DNA from: Streptomyces sp. NRRL F-5630
GTDB taxonomy: Bacteria; Actinomycetota; Actinomycetes; Streptomycetales; Streptomycetaceae
Assembly: GCF_000719475.1 (NCBI RefSeq)
Contig: NZ_JOGO01000093.1
Location: forward strand, 1-44,188
Direction: 5' to 3'
DNA: 44,188 nucleotides
Shown: piece after piece, positions 23,601 through 31,420 of the stretch
How positions within the stretch are numbered: the first letter of the stretch is position 1
Layout of the letters: each line of letters opens with the position of its first letter
Program-made: the position numbers and the translations under genes
The notes under the pieces: generated by a model
Database searches by the model: none
Seen by the model: only the letters and a program-made list of their open reading frames with translations
What the model was told of the DNA's origin: nothing

Positions 23601-24098
23601 TCAGCCCTGGTACGGCTTCGCGTCGAGGATCTTCACCGACGCCTTCTTGCCGTTGGGCAGCTCGTACTCGGCGGTGTCACCGACCTTCTTGCCGTTGACG
23701 CCGGTCCCGAGGGGCGACTGCGGGGAGTAGGTCTCGATCTCGGAGCTGGCGTACTCCCGCGAGGCCATGAGGAAGGTGAGGGTGTCGTCCTCGTCGCCGT
23801 CGAAGGCGATCGTGACGACCATGCCCGGCTCGACGACACCGTCGTCGGCGGGGGCCTCCCCGACCTTGGCGTGCTGGAGCAGCTGCGTGAGCTGGCGCAC
23901 GCGCAGCTCCTGCTTGCCCTGCTCCTCCTTGGCCGCGTGGTACCCGCCGTTCTCGCGCAGGTCGCCCTCCTCACGCGCTTCCTCGATCTTCTTCGCGATC
24001 TCGGTGCGCGCCGGACCAGACAGGTACTCCAGCTCCTCCTTGAGCCGGTTGTACGCCTCCTGGGTCAGCCAGGTGACGTTTTCGCTCGTCTGGGTCAC
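23601..24098 (-). CDS. greA: Transcription elongation factor GreA
   Basis: 165 aa. It inserts a coiled-coil into the RNA polymerase secondary channel and triggers transcript cleavage to rescue backtracked complexes. Seen: the N-terminal coiled-coil (WLTQEAYNRLKEELEYLSG) with the acidic tip EEGDLRENGGYHAAKEEQ, whose Asp/Glu pair coordinates the catalytic magnesium. The C-terminal FKBP-like domain ends SPLGTGVNGKKVGDTAEYELPNG. The GTG start at 24098 has GAGGAG five bases upstream. The upstream gap holds two palindromic AGGAYRTTCCT boxes. Confidence 0.95.
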   Translation of the reverse strand: MTQTSENVTWLTQEAYNRLKEELEYLSGPARTEIAKKIEEAREEGDLRENGGYHAAKEEQGKQELRVRQLTQLLQHAKVGEAPADDGVVEPGMVVTIAFDGDEDDTLTFLMASREYASSEIETYSPQSPLGTGVNGKKVGDTAEYELPNGKKASVKILDAKPYQG

Positions 24099-24411
24099 AG
24101 GTGCTCCTCGTAGGTACTGGGAATACAAATCAACGCCCTACCAGAAGGATGTTCCTTCACGGACGGGCGAAACCACGAGCCTAACAATTCAGACGCCAGA
24201 GCGGGAGGACATTCCTGGGGGACTTGCCCCGCGGGCGGCGGGGGGGCACGGGTACGAGGTGGACCCGGCCGGTTGCCGGTGGCCGGGCCCCGTAGCAGCC
24301 CCGGGCGGGGGCGACGCAGCCCGCGTACCGCCGTCTCCCTGCCCGCCGTCCGCCTACCCGCCTACCCGCCGGGACAGGTGCCAGAACCCGCCGGGATCCG
24401 TGTGGGATGCC
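24099..24411. other. Gene-free region upstream of greA with two AGGAYRTTCCT boxes
   Basis: The near-palindrome AGGATGTTCCT (24146-24156, inside the hairpin GAAGGATGTTCCTTC) recurs as AGGACATTCCT (24206-24216), 60 bp away. The first 110 bases are notably AT-rich and probably hold the greA promoter. The remainder, to the end of the DUF4307 gene, shows only GC-rich filler. Confidence 0.45.
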
Positions 24412-24831
24412 CTAGTCGGCGTGGCAGCCGACCAGCTCGGCGGTCGTGCCGCGCGAGGTGGTGCGGAAGGTGACGACCTTGTCGACGCGTTTCGCGGACT
24501 GGTCGAAGCGGAAGTCGGCGCGGCCGACCTCGGCGCCGTCCCCGGCCTGCGAGCGCATCGTGCAGGTGCCCTTCGCGTCCTCGTCCTTGCGGACTTCGAG
24601 GTGGGCCTTCACCTCGTGGTCCGAGACGACGTCGAAGGAGATGACCTCGGCGCTCAGCTTCTGCCCGGCGATGTAGCTCCAGCCGAACCAGCCCACGACC
24701 ACGAGCAAGAGGACGCCGAGTACGGCACCGACGGTCTTGAGCTGCCTGTCGGTGCGCTTGTCGCGCCCGTAGCGGCTCGCGAAGGCGCGGACGGCGTCGG
24801 CATCGGCCGTGCCGGGTGCGGTCGCCGTCAT
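24412..24831 (-). CDS. DUF4307 single-pass membrane protein
   Basis: 139 aa: a polar cytoplasmic N-terminus containing RYGRDKRTDRQLK, one membrane helix (VGAVLGVLLLVVVGWFGWSYIA) and an outside beta-rich domain with two cysteines (GTCTMR and VGCHAD). This is the actinobacterial DUF4307 family, usually found next to mca, as here. Function unknown. ATG 24831 with AAGGGAC upstream is preferred to ATG 24855. It is divergent from mca, with a ~200 bp shared promoter region. Confidence 0.85.
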   Translation of the reverse strand: MTATAPGTADADAVRAFASRYGRDKRTDRQLKTVGAVLGVLLLVVVGWFGWSYIAGQKLSAEVISFDVVSDHEVKAHLEVRKDEDAKGTCTMRSQAGDGAEVGRADFRFDQSAKRVDKVVTFRTTSRGTTAELVGCHAD

Positions 24832-24900
24832 GATCGTCCCTTCGCCCGTGGTCACCGGTGCGTGCCGCTGCGCGCGGCGCGTCCCCGGTGCGCGGAAGCC

Positions 24901-24926
24901 GGAATTTTCCGCTTGCCGGTTCCGTC
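24901..24926 (+). promoter_or_regulatory. SigR-like promoter of mca
   Basis: GGAAT (24901-24905) is followed after exactly 18 bases by GTC (24924-24926), against the thiol-stress sigma factor SigR consensus GGAAT-N18-GTT. mca is a reported SigR target in S. coelicolor (established, from memory). This would give a leader of about 100 bases. Confidence 0.5.
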
Positions 24927-25032
24927 ACTATAGAAGCCCCTGCCCGGCCGGCCGGACCCCGCCCCCAGGCCGCGCGCGGCGGGATCAACGGCAGGATCGC
25001 GGTCGTCGCGACGAACACCTGAGGAACGAGTC

Positions 25033-25914
25033 TTGACTGAGAAGCTGCGCCTGATGGCCGTGCACGCCCACCCCGACGACGAGTCCAGCAAGGGCGCCGC
25101 CACGATGGCGAAGTACGTCGCGGAGGGGGTGGACGTGCTGGTCGTCACCTGCACCGGGGGCGAGCGCGGGTCCATCCTCAACCCGAAGCTCCAGGGTGAC
25201 GCCTACATCGAGGAGAACATCCACGAGGTCCGCAGGAAGGAGATGGACGAGGCCCGCGAGATCCTCGGCGTCCAGCAGACCTGGCTCGGCTACGTCGACT
25301 CGGGCCTCCCCGAGGGCGACCCGCTGCCGCCGCTCCCGGAGGGCTGCTTCGCCCTCGTGGACGTCGAGGAGGCGGCCGGGCGGCTCGTGCGCGAGATCCG
25401 CTCCTTCCGCCCGCAGGTCATCACGACCTACGACGAGAACGGGGGCTACCCGCACCCCGACCACATCATGACCCACAAGATCAGCATGGTGGCCTTCGAG
25501 GGCGCGGCCGACGCGGAGCGCTTCCCTGAGGCGGAGTTCGGCCCCGTCTTCCAGCCGGCGAAGCTCTACTACAACCAGGGCTTCAACCGGCAGCGCACCG
25601 AGGCGCTGCACGAGGCGCTGCTCGCGCGCGGCCTGGAGTCCCCGTACGGCGACTGGCTCAAGCGGTGGGAGGAGTCGGAGCGCACGGAGCGCACGCTGAC
25701 CACCTTCGTCCCGGCCGCCGACTACTTCGAGATCCGCGACAAGGCGCTCATCGCGCACGCCACGCAGATCGACCCGGACGGCGGCTGGTTCCGCGTCCCG
25801 ATGGAGGTCCAGAAGGAGGTCTGGCCGACCGAGGACTTCGAGCTCGCGAAGTCTCTGGTCGAAACGTCCCTCCCCGAGGACGACCTCTTTGCGGGCATCC
25901 GTGACAATGGCTGA
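25033..25914 (+). CDS. mca: Mycothiol S-conjugate amidase
   Basis: 293-aa zinc amidase of the LmbE/PIG-L family. It cleaves mycothiol-toxin conjugates to a mercapturic acid and GlcN-Ins, a detoxification step confined to actinobacteria. Seen: the zinc motif AHPDDE at residues ~12-17, CTGGERGSILNP, and the second zinc site PHPDHIMTH. Length and the tail ETSLPEDDLFAGI separate it from the deacetylase MshB. The start is TTG at 25033 with GAGGAACGAG just upstream; no ATG or GTG fits better. The stop is followed with no gap by the next ATG. Confidence 0.94.
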   Translation: MTEKLRLMAVHAHPDDESSKGAATMAKYVAEGVDVLVVTCTGGERGSILNPKLQGDAYIEENIHEVRRKEMDEAREILGVQQTWLGYVDSGLPEGDPLPPLPEGCFALVDVEEAAGRLVREIRSFRPQVITTYDENGGYPHPDHIMTHKISMVAFEGAADAERFPEAEFGPVFQPAKLYYNQGFNRQRTEALHEALLARGLESPYGDWLKRWEESERTERTLTTFVPAADYFEIRDKALIAHATQIDPDGGWFRVPMEVQKEVWPTEDFELAKSLVETSLPEDDLFAGIRDNG

Positions 25915-26160
25915 ATGAGCGGAAGCGCGAGCGCAGGCCAGGCCATGATCCACTTCGTCCCCCTCGCCGAAGTCGACGCCGACAAGGTGACCCCCGGTCT
26001 CCTCGGCTTCGTCGTCTTCGCGGTGATGGCGGTGGGCGTCTGGGCCCTGATGAAGTCCATGAACCGGCACATGCGGAAGGTCGACTTCAAGGAGCCGGAG
26101 GACCCGGCGACGACGGAGAACGACACGACGACCAAGGCCGGCACAGCAGGCCGCGGCTGA
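25915..26160 (+). CDS. Small membrane protein co-transcribed with mca
   Basis: 81 aa starting at the base after the mca stop codon (tgaATG). One membrane helix (GLLGFVVFAVMAVGVWALM) is flanked by a short N-terminus and a charged, Thr-rich tail ending TTKAGTAGRG. A second in-frame ATG (residue 11, MIHFVPL) could also start it. I do not recognise a named family. The tight junction argues for an operon with mca and a possible membrane-linked role (inference). Confidence 0.75.
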   Translation: MSGSASAGQAMIHFVPLAEVDADKVTPGLLGFVVFAVMAVGVWALMKSMNRHMRKVDFKEPEDPATTENDTTTKAGTAGRG

Positions 26161-26239
26161 CCCACCTGCCCCCGGCGCCCGGCCCACGACGCGAGCGGCG
26201 CGGGGCGGTGGGCACGCACGGGGCGGCGGGGCGGTATGC

Positions 26240-26359
26240 CCCGAGGGCCGACGGTGCGTGGCGGGCGGCGGTGGGGGGCGGTACGTGCCCGGCGGCCGGG
26301 TGGCCGGGGCCGACGGGCGGTGGGTGCCCGAGGGCCGACGGTGCGTGGCGGGCGGCGGT
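26240..26359. repeat. 33-bp perfect direct repeat, 87-bp period
   Basis: Bases 26240-26272 and 26327-26359 are identical. The sequence between has fragments of the same GC-rich vocabulary. It is non-coding as far as I can see. Confidence 0.75.
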
Positions 26360-26633
26360 AGCGCAGACGCGTCCCCGGGCGTCGCGCCATCGGCGTATCC
26401 CGCGCCACCCGGCGCCTCGCCCGGCCGCGTTCGTGCGGGCGCGGCCCACCTCCTCGCCGGGCGGTTTCCGCCGCGGGTCTGCGCCCCGGAGCGTCGCGGG
26501 TCGGCGGCCGGGTCGGCGCCCGGCGGACTCCGGTTCCGGGCGTCCTCGCCCCAGCGGCGTCCTCGCCCGACCCGCCCCGCCCCGACCCGGCGCGTCGTCC
26601 TCACCCCGTTCGGGCGACCCCCGGGAACTCCCG

Positions 26634-26659
26634 GGAACTTTTGGCCGCCGCCGGTCGTC
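26634..26659 (+). promoter_or_regulatory. Possible ECF-type promoter in a gene-free region
   Basis: GGAAC at 26634-26638 is followed after 16 bases by TCGTC (26655-26659), the general shape of actinobacterial ECF promoters. A second GGAAC stands exactly 10 bp upstream. No gene lies downstream on this strand before the convergent STAND gene. Confidence 0.25.
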
Positions 26660-26872
26660 ATGGCCCACTACAGGGGGCCCATCGAACCCTTAGGTGATCC
26701 GTTCGACCTTCCCCTAGGGTCTGTCTTCAATCTCGCCTCGTCGCCCGCAGGGCGGCCGCGCGGCGTCCGGTGCGTGCTCTCGGCGTGCCGGCCGGAATCC
26801 GTCGTACTGGGCCCTGCCTCCTCGGGGCGCCCCCGAACCCTTGGGCCCTCGCGCCCCCGCACCCTCGCCCCC

Positions 26873-29800
26873 TCACCACCCCGCGCGCTCCGCCTCCACG
26901 CCCATGACCTCCCGTGCGTGGCGGCCCGGGATCATGCCGAGGCGCCAGCCCTGCCAGCCGTCCTCGGGGACCGCGCCCCGGCTGAGCAGGAGCCGGTAGC
27001 CCTCCACGTAGCCGCCGAGCGCCTCGTCGCGCGCCGGGTGGGGCGCCGCCGCCAGCGCGGCCAGTTCCTCCTCGGCCACCGCCGAGCCCACCTCGAAGCC
27101 TCCCGCCGACGCGTAGGGGAGGAGCGAGGCGTGCAGGAAGCGCGCCCAGTCCTCACCCCTGCGGTCCCCGTACGAGCCGAAGAGCCGGTCCGCCTCCTCG
27201 GTCAGCTCGACCGCCTGGGCGAGTCGCGCGTTCCCCGCGTCGATGACCGCGAGTTCGAGGCACGTCCACGCCTCGCCGTGGGCGAGCGCCATGCGCTGGA
27301 AGTCGGCGCGCGCGTCGACGAGCAACTGCCGCGCGAAGCCGCTGTTGCGCAGCGAGCCCGTGCGCGCCGCGCGGTGGTCGCGGGTGAGGCGCGCCGAGTG
27401 GTGCCGGGAGCAGGCGAGCCCGTACACGTCGCGCATCCGCGAGAACATCGTGCGCGCCCGCTCCAGTTCGCGCAGCGCCGGGTCCCCGACGCCCTCCGCG
27501 TCGAGCGCCTGCCCGAGGTAGTACCGCGTCCACGCCTCGCCGCGCGCGTCCTCGTTCTCGTGGTGCCGGCTCAGCGCGGCGCGCAGCCCCTCGACGGCCG
27601 CCGCCGAGTCCCCGGCGACCAGCTCGGCGCGCGCGAGCTGGGTCAGCGCCCACGCCTCGCCGCGTCCGTCACGCGTGCGCCCGTACAGTTCCAGCGCCTC
27701 GCGGAGCGAGTCCGAGGCCCGCTCGACCTCGTCGAGCCGTAGCCACACCTGCCCCAACTGGTAGTGCGCCCAGGCGAGTCCGTGCACCGACTCGTTCTCG
27801 CGGTGCAGGTCGAGCGACTCCCGCAGCAGCGCGAGCGCCTCGCCCGGGTACCCCCGGTCGCGCTCCACGGCGGCGAGCGCGTGCAGCGTCCAGCCCCGGT
27901 CGCCCCCGAGCGCGTCGCCGCTCTGGAGGGCCAGCGCCTCGCGCAGCTTCTCGGCCGCCTCGGGCAGACGCCCCTGATGGTGCAGGGTGATGCCGAGCGA
28001 GCCGAGCGCGCGCGCCGTGCCGGGCTCGTTGTGCGCCTCGCGGTACAGATCGACGACGGAGGCGAGCGTCGTACGGGCCGTGTCCAGCTCACCGAGCTGC
28101 CGTGCCGCGATGCCCTTGCGCCACTGCACCGAGCGGCCGAGCAGGCCCTTGTCCACCGCCTCGGTCAACTCGCTGATCTCGCCCAGGCGGTAGAGATCCC
28201 CGCGCAGCAGGCAGTAGTCGCACAGCGCGCCGAGAAGGTCGAGCACCGCACGCTGGTCGACGCCCTCCGCCTGCCGCAACGCCGCCGTGATGAAGCTGGA
28301 TTCCTCGTCCAGCCACCCCAACGCCGCCTCCAGCGAGGCGAATCCGTGCGGGCCGGGCGCGCCGACACGCGTCGACGTCTTGCCGTCCACGAGCCGGATC
28401 ACCGCGTCCGCCAGTTCGCCGTAGTCGACGATCAGCCGTTCCAGCGCGGCCGTCCGCTCCGCCGCCTCCTCCTCGTCCGCGAGCCGCGTGCGCGCGAACG
28501 CCCTGACGACGTCGTGGAGCCGGTACCTGTCCCCGCGTACGTGGTCCACGAGCCCCGCCGCCGCGAGTTCGGCGAGCAGCCGCGTCGCCGTCCGCTCCGG
28601 CACGTCGAGCAGCGCCGCCGCCGCGCCCGCGCCGAGCGAGGCCCGCCCCGCGAGCGCGAGCCGTCGCAGCAGCCGCTGCCCTTCGGGCGCGAGGTCCGTG
28701 TACCGCAGCCACAATGCCCGCTCCACGGGGGCGACGGGACCATAGGCGGCGAGGTCGGCGACGAGCCCGCGCGGGCTGCGCGCCCCGAGCGCCGAGCCCG
28801 CCAGCCGCAGCGCGAGCGGCAGCCCGCCGCACAACTCCCCGATCTTGTCCATCGCTTCGGCGTCGTACGGTCCGGGCAGCTGACCCGCGCCCGCGCGTAC
28901 GACCTCCTCGGCGCCCGCCGCTTCGAGCGCTCCCACGGGGAACTGGTGCACCCACGCGCCGTCCGCCTCGGGCGAGTCGGTGTCGGGGCCGGCGAGGTCG
29001 AGCGGACCGCGCGCGGTCACCAGGACGAGGCTGTCGGAGTGCTCGGGCAGCAGGGCGCGCACCTGCGCCGCGTCGGAGGCGTCGTCCAGGATCACCGTGA
29101 CCGGCAGTCCGTGCAGGTGTTTGCGGTACAACTCCGTGAGCTTCCGTACCTGTTGCTCCGAAGAGCTGCGTTCGCGGAAGAGCAGTTGCTCGCGCGGGGC
29201 GCCGAGGCGGTTGAGCAGGTGCATGAGCGCGTCGCGGGTCGGCAGCGGTGGGGTGTCCGGGCTGCCGCCGCGCAGGTCCACGACGCACGCGCCCTTGAAC
29301 TGGTCCCGCAGCGCGTGCGCGGCCCGTACCGCCAGCGTCGTGCGGCCCGAACCCGGCTCGCCGTGCAGCACCACGACGACCGGACGCGTCCGCGTCGCCG
29401 CCCGCGCGGAACGCACGAGCCGCGCGATCTCCGCGAGTTCGGCCCGTCGCCCCGCGAACACCCCATCCGGCTGGGGGAGATGCGCGAAGGACTGCTCCAG
29501 CACGGAGCGCCGCCGCGCCGCCGCTCCCCGATCCGTCGTCCGTACGAGGCCGCTGCGCCGCCCCGTGCTCCGGCCGCCCGTGCCCGCCGCCACACTGCGG
29601 GCCAGCAGGCGCTGTTGGTCGAGGTACGGGCGGATGCCGCGTACCTCCAGGGCCGTGAGCCACTGGAGGCGGGCCTGTTCCAGCCCGCCGGGCTGCCCCA
29701 GGGCCCCGGCCCGGCGGTGCGCGGCCGGCCAGTACCCCGCCGTCGCCTTCACGAAGGTCGTCGCCGCCCCCGCGACGGCGACCGTGGCCCCGGCCCCGAC

Positions 29801-30148
29801 CGCCGCCCCGACCCCCGTGCCCAGCGCGACGTCCGCGACGAAGGCGGCGGCCGTCGCCGTCGCGGTGACGAGCAGCGGGCCGCCAAGAGTGCGCGAGGAG
29901 AAGGCTGTTGAGATGCTGACCGCGCCCGCCGCCGCCTCGTCGAGCGCGGTCGTGTACGCCGCGTACTCCTCCGCCGCGGGAGCCGTCCACTCGTCCACGG
30001 CCGCCATCGCCCGTCCGAGCAGCACGCTCGCGTCGAGCTTCCCGCCCCCGCGCCGCACCTCCTCCTCGACGGAACGCGTCAACAGCCGCTCCGCCTCGGC
30101 CCGATGCTCGGCCCGCAACTCCACCCGCCCCGCCGACTCCTGCGCCAT
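26873..30148 (-). CDS. Large STAND ATPase: hydrophobic N-domain, NB-ARC-like NTPase, TPR array
   Basis: 1091 aa. Residues 1-80 are helical and charged. Residues ~88-136 are a Gly/Ala/Val-rich hydrophobic stretch (LGGPLLVTATATAAAFVADV onward) that could span or insert into a membrane. The NTPase module (~228-600) starts FAGRRAEL and has a P-loop GEPGSGRTT (263-271), Walker B VTVILDDASD (349-358) and ELCGGLPLALRLAG as in AP-ATPases. A winged-helix-like part follows (LRRLALAG ... LVDHVRGDRYRLHDVVRAFA). Residues ~600-1060 are tetratricopeptide-like repeats. The Walker A lysine is replaced by Arg. It resembles AfsR/SARP proteins without their DNA-binding domain. Role unknown: regulator or defence sensor are both possible. 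ATG 30148 has GGAAGGGG upstream. Confidence 0.85.
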   Translation of the reverse strand: MAQESAGRVELRAEHRAEAERLLTRSVEEEVRRGGGKLDASVLLGRAMAAVDEWTAPAAEEYAAYTTALDEAAAGAVSISTAFSSRTLGGPLLVTATATAAAFVADVALGTGVGAAVGAGATVAVAGAATTFVKATAGYWPAAHRRAGALGQPGGLEQARLQWLTALEVRGIRPYLDQQRLLARSVAAGTGGRSTGRRSGLVRTTDRGAAARRRSVLEQSFAHLPQPDGVFAGRRAELAEIARLVRSARAATRTRPVVVVLHGEPGSGRTTLAVRAAHALRDQFKGACVVDLRGGSPDTPPLPTRDALMHLLNRLGAPREQLLFRERSSSEQQVRKLTELYRKHLHGLPVTVILDDASDAAQVRALLPEHSDSLVLVTARGPLDLAGPDTDSPEADGAWVHQFPVGALEAAGAEEVVRAGAGQLPGPYDAEAMDKIGELCGGLPLALRLAGSALGARSPRGLVADLAAYGPVAPVERALWLRYTDLAPEGQRLLRRLALAGRASLGAGAAAALLDVPERTATRLLAELAAAGLVDHVRGDRYRLHDVVRAFARTRLADEEEAAERTAALERLIVDYGELADAVIRLVDGKTSTRVGAPGPHGFASLEAALGWLDEESSFITAALRQAEGVDQRAVLDLLGALCDYCLLRGDLYRLGEISELTEAVDKGLLGRSVQWRKGIAARQLGELDTARTTLASVVDLYREAHNEPGTARALGSLGITLHHQGRLPEAAEKLREALALQSGDALGGDRGWTLHALAAVERDRGYPGEALALLRESLDLHRENESVHGLAWAHYQLGQVWLRLDEVERASDSLREALELYGRTRDGRGEAWALTQLARAELVAGDSAAAVEGLRAALSRHHENEDARGEAWTRYYLGQALDAEGVGDPALRELERARTMFSRMRDVYGLACSRHHSARLTRDHRAARTGSLRNSGFARQLLVDARADFQRMALAHGEAWTCLELAVIDAGNARLAQAVELTEEADRLFGSYGDRRGEDWARFLHASLLPYASAGGFEVGSAVAEEELAALAAAPHPARDEALGGYVEGYRLLLSRGAVPEDGWQGWRLGMIPGRHAREVMGVEAERAGW

Positions 30149-30358
30149 GCCAGCCCCTTCCCGTCCCCCATGTCTCCCCGGACCTCTACCACGGTCGTCG
30201 CACACAGATGCGAGAACCGTTCCCAGAACCCGGGCTGATCGCACTTCCCGGGGGAGGGGAGAAGGTTTTTGGGACGGTACGGGACGCCCTGCCCGTACGG
30301 GATGCGGCGCTCGCAGGGAGGCGTCACGGGAAGCCGTGCCCGCGGAACGCTCCCGCCG

Positions 30359-31000
30359 TCAGTCCGTGTACCCCACGGCCTTCAGCGCCGCCTCGACCTT
30401 CGCGCGGTGCCGCGCCTCCCAGTCGTCGAGCGACTGCGTCTCCTCCTCGGCCAGCCGCTCCCCGGCCGTGCGCAGCACCGCGGCCGCCCGCCCGGCGGGG
30501 GTCACGACGACGCCCTCCTCGTCCGCGACGACGATGTCCCCCGCCCGTACGCTCACGCCCCCGCAGCGCACCTCCGCACCGAGCGAGCCGAGCCCCTTCT
30601 TCGTACCGGGCACCGGCACGATCCCCCGCGCGTACACGGGGAATCCGGCCGCGCGCACCTCGCCGAGGTCGCGGATCAGGCCGTCCAGGACGAACCCGGC
30701 GATCCCGCGCCGCCGCGCCACGGCGCACACGTTCCCGCCCGCGAGCGCGTACTCCAGGTCCCCGGACTCCACGACGACGACCGAGCCGGGGGCGGCCCGG
30801 TAGATCGCCGCGTGCAGCATGAGGTTGTCGCCGGGTACGCACCGCACGGTGTACGCGGGCCCTGCGAGCCGCGGTCCGGGCCCCCACAGCGGCCGTATCC
30901 CGGCGTCCATGACCTGTGCTCCGCCCAGCACCTCGGCCAGAGTGGTCGACGGCACCTTCCCGAACTCCGCGAACCCTCCGGCCTCCACGACGTCACTCAT
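30359..31000 (-). CDS. RraA-family protein (HMG/CHA aldolase-like)
   Basis: 213 aa of the RraA / 4-hydroxy-4-methyl-2-oxoglutarate aldolase fold. Seen: PGDNLMLHAAIYRA, SGDLEYALAGGNVCAVARRR and the active-site DGLIRDLGEVRAAGFPVYARG with its Arg-Asp pair. True RraA regulates RNase E, but this catalytic set is shared with the aldolase/oxaloacetate decarboxylase members, so a metabolic enzyme is more likely. ATG 31000 has AAGGAG eight bases upstream, better than ATG 31030. Upstream of it lie a tandem repeat and the 3' end of a lower-GC gene, so it probably has its own promoter. Confidence 0.88.
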   Translation of the reverse strand: MSDVVEAGGFAEFGKVPSTTLAEVLGGAQVMDAGIRPLWGPGPRLAGPAYTVRCVPGDNLMLHAAIYRAAPGSVVVVESGDLEYALAGGNVCAVARRRGIAGFVLDGLIRDLGEVRAAGFPVYARGIVPVPGTKKGLGSLGAEVRCGGVSVRAGDIVVADEEGVVVTPAGRAAAVLRTAGERLAEEETQSLDDWEARHRAKVEAALKAVGYTD

Positions 31001-31420
31001 CCGCGCGCTCCTTCCCGGTGTGGTCACCACGGATCATGCCACCGGCGCGCTCCAGGCGATGAGGGATGTGCGGAGCGGAACGCCGACGGGGTGGTCGGTG
31101 TGCCTGGTCCGGGGGCGGAGATGCCTCGATCGGGCCGCCAAGAATCCCGATGCCTGGGCTGACGGTCAAGTACCGAGAGCAGGACGACCTCTCGCTGCCC
31201 CCTACAGGGCCCCGACCCCTACAGGGCCCCGACCCCTACAGGGCCCCGACCCCTACAGGGCCCCGAGATCGACCTCGAAAGAGAAGGGAGCGGCGGCCTT
31301 CACCGTGCCAGTGAACATTTCGCCGTCCCTGTACGCCTTGGTGAGACCTTGCCGGAACCACCCGGCTGAGCCCGAGGGCCCATGGCAAGCCATCCGTCCG
31401 GCAAGCAGGAGGCGGGCGGA
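31001..31420. other. Gene-free region with a 17-bp x4 tandem array
   Basis: About 420 bases between the RraA-family gene (which should have its promoter at the left end) and the 3' end of the nuclease-helicase gene. The main content is the perfect 17-bp array at 31199-31266. Base composition drops toward the helicase gene. No credible small ORF was found. Confidence 0.5.
31199..31266. repeat. Four perfect 17-bp tandem repeats
   Basis: Unit CCCCTACAGGGCCCCGA at 31199, 31216, 31233 and 31250, all identical. Each contains the short inverted pair CCCT/AGGG. The perfect identity implies a recent expansion. It lies about 150 bp beyond the stop of the nuclease-helicase gene. Confidence 0.9.

Larger units (their letters stand above)
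26161..26872. other. Gene-free 0.7-kb region with 33-bp direct repeats and a possible ECF promoter
   Basis: No frame here looks real; the long minus-strand frames are Pro/Arg-rich shadows. It contains a 33-bp perfect direct repeat (26240-26272 and 26327-26359), a decamer repeat CCGGGAACTC-CCGGGAACTT (26621-26640) and an AT-richer patch (26690-26735) with a hairpin-like ACCCTTAGG...CCTAGGGT. A small RNA is possible but not shown. Confidence 0.45.

Noticed and set aside
24985..26661. 558-codon minus frame opposite mca
   Set aside because: It is a shadow of mca and the small membrane gene, extended by Pro/Arg-rich non-coding DNA.
26690..26735. tRNA-like GTTCGAC word in an AT-richer patch
   Set aside because: No acceptor stem, anticodon arm or CCA-like end can be assembled around it.
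29092..29595. Alternative frames inside the STAND gene
   Set aside because: Only the chosen frame shows P-loop, Walker B and GLPLAL motifs in order.
30278..30297. TACGGG/CCCGTA hairpin as RraA-family gene terminator
   Set aside because: The 6-bp stem is weak and the following run on that strand is A-rich rather than U-rich.
31199..31266. CRISPR array
   Set aside because: The 17-bp units are directly abutting with no spacers and no cas genes are present.
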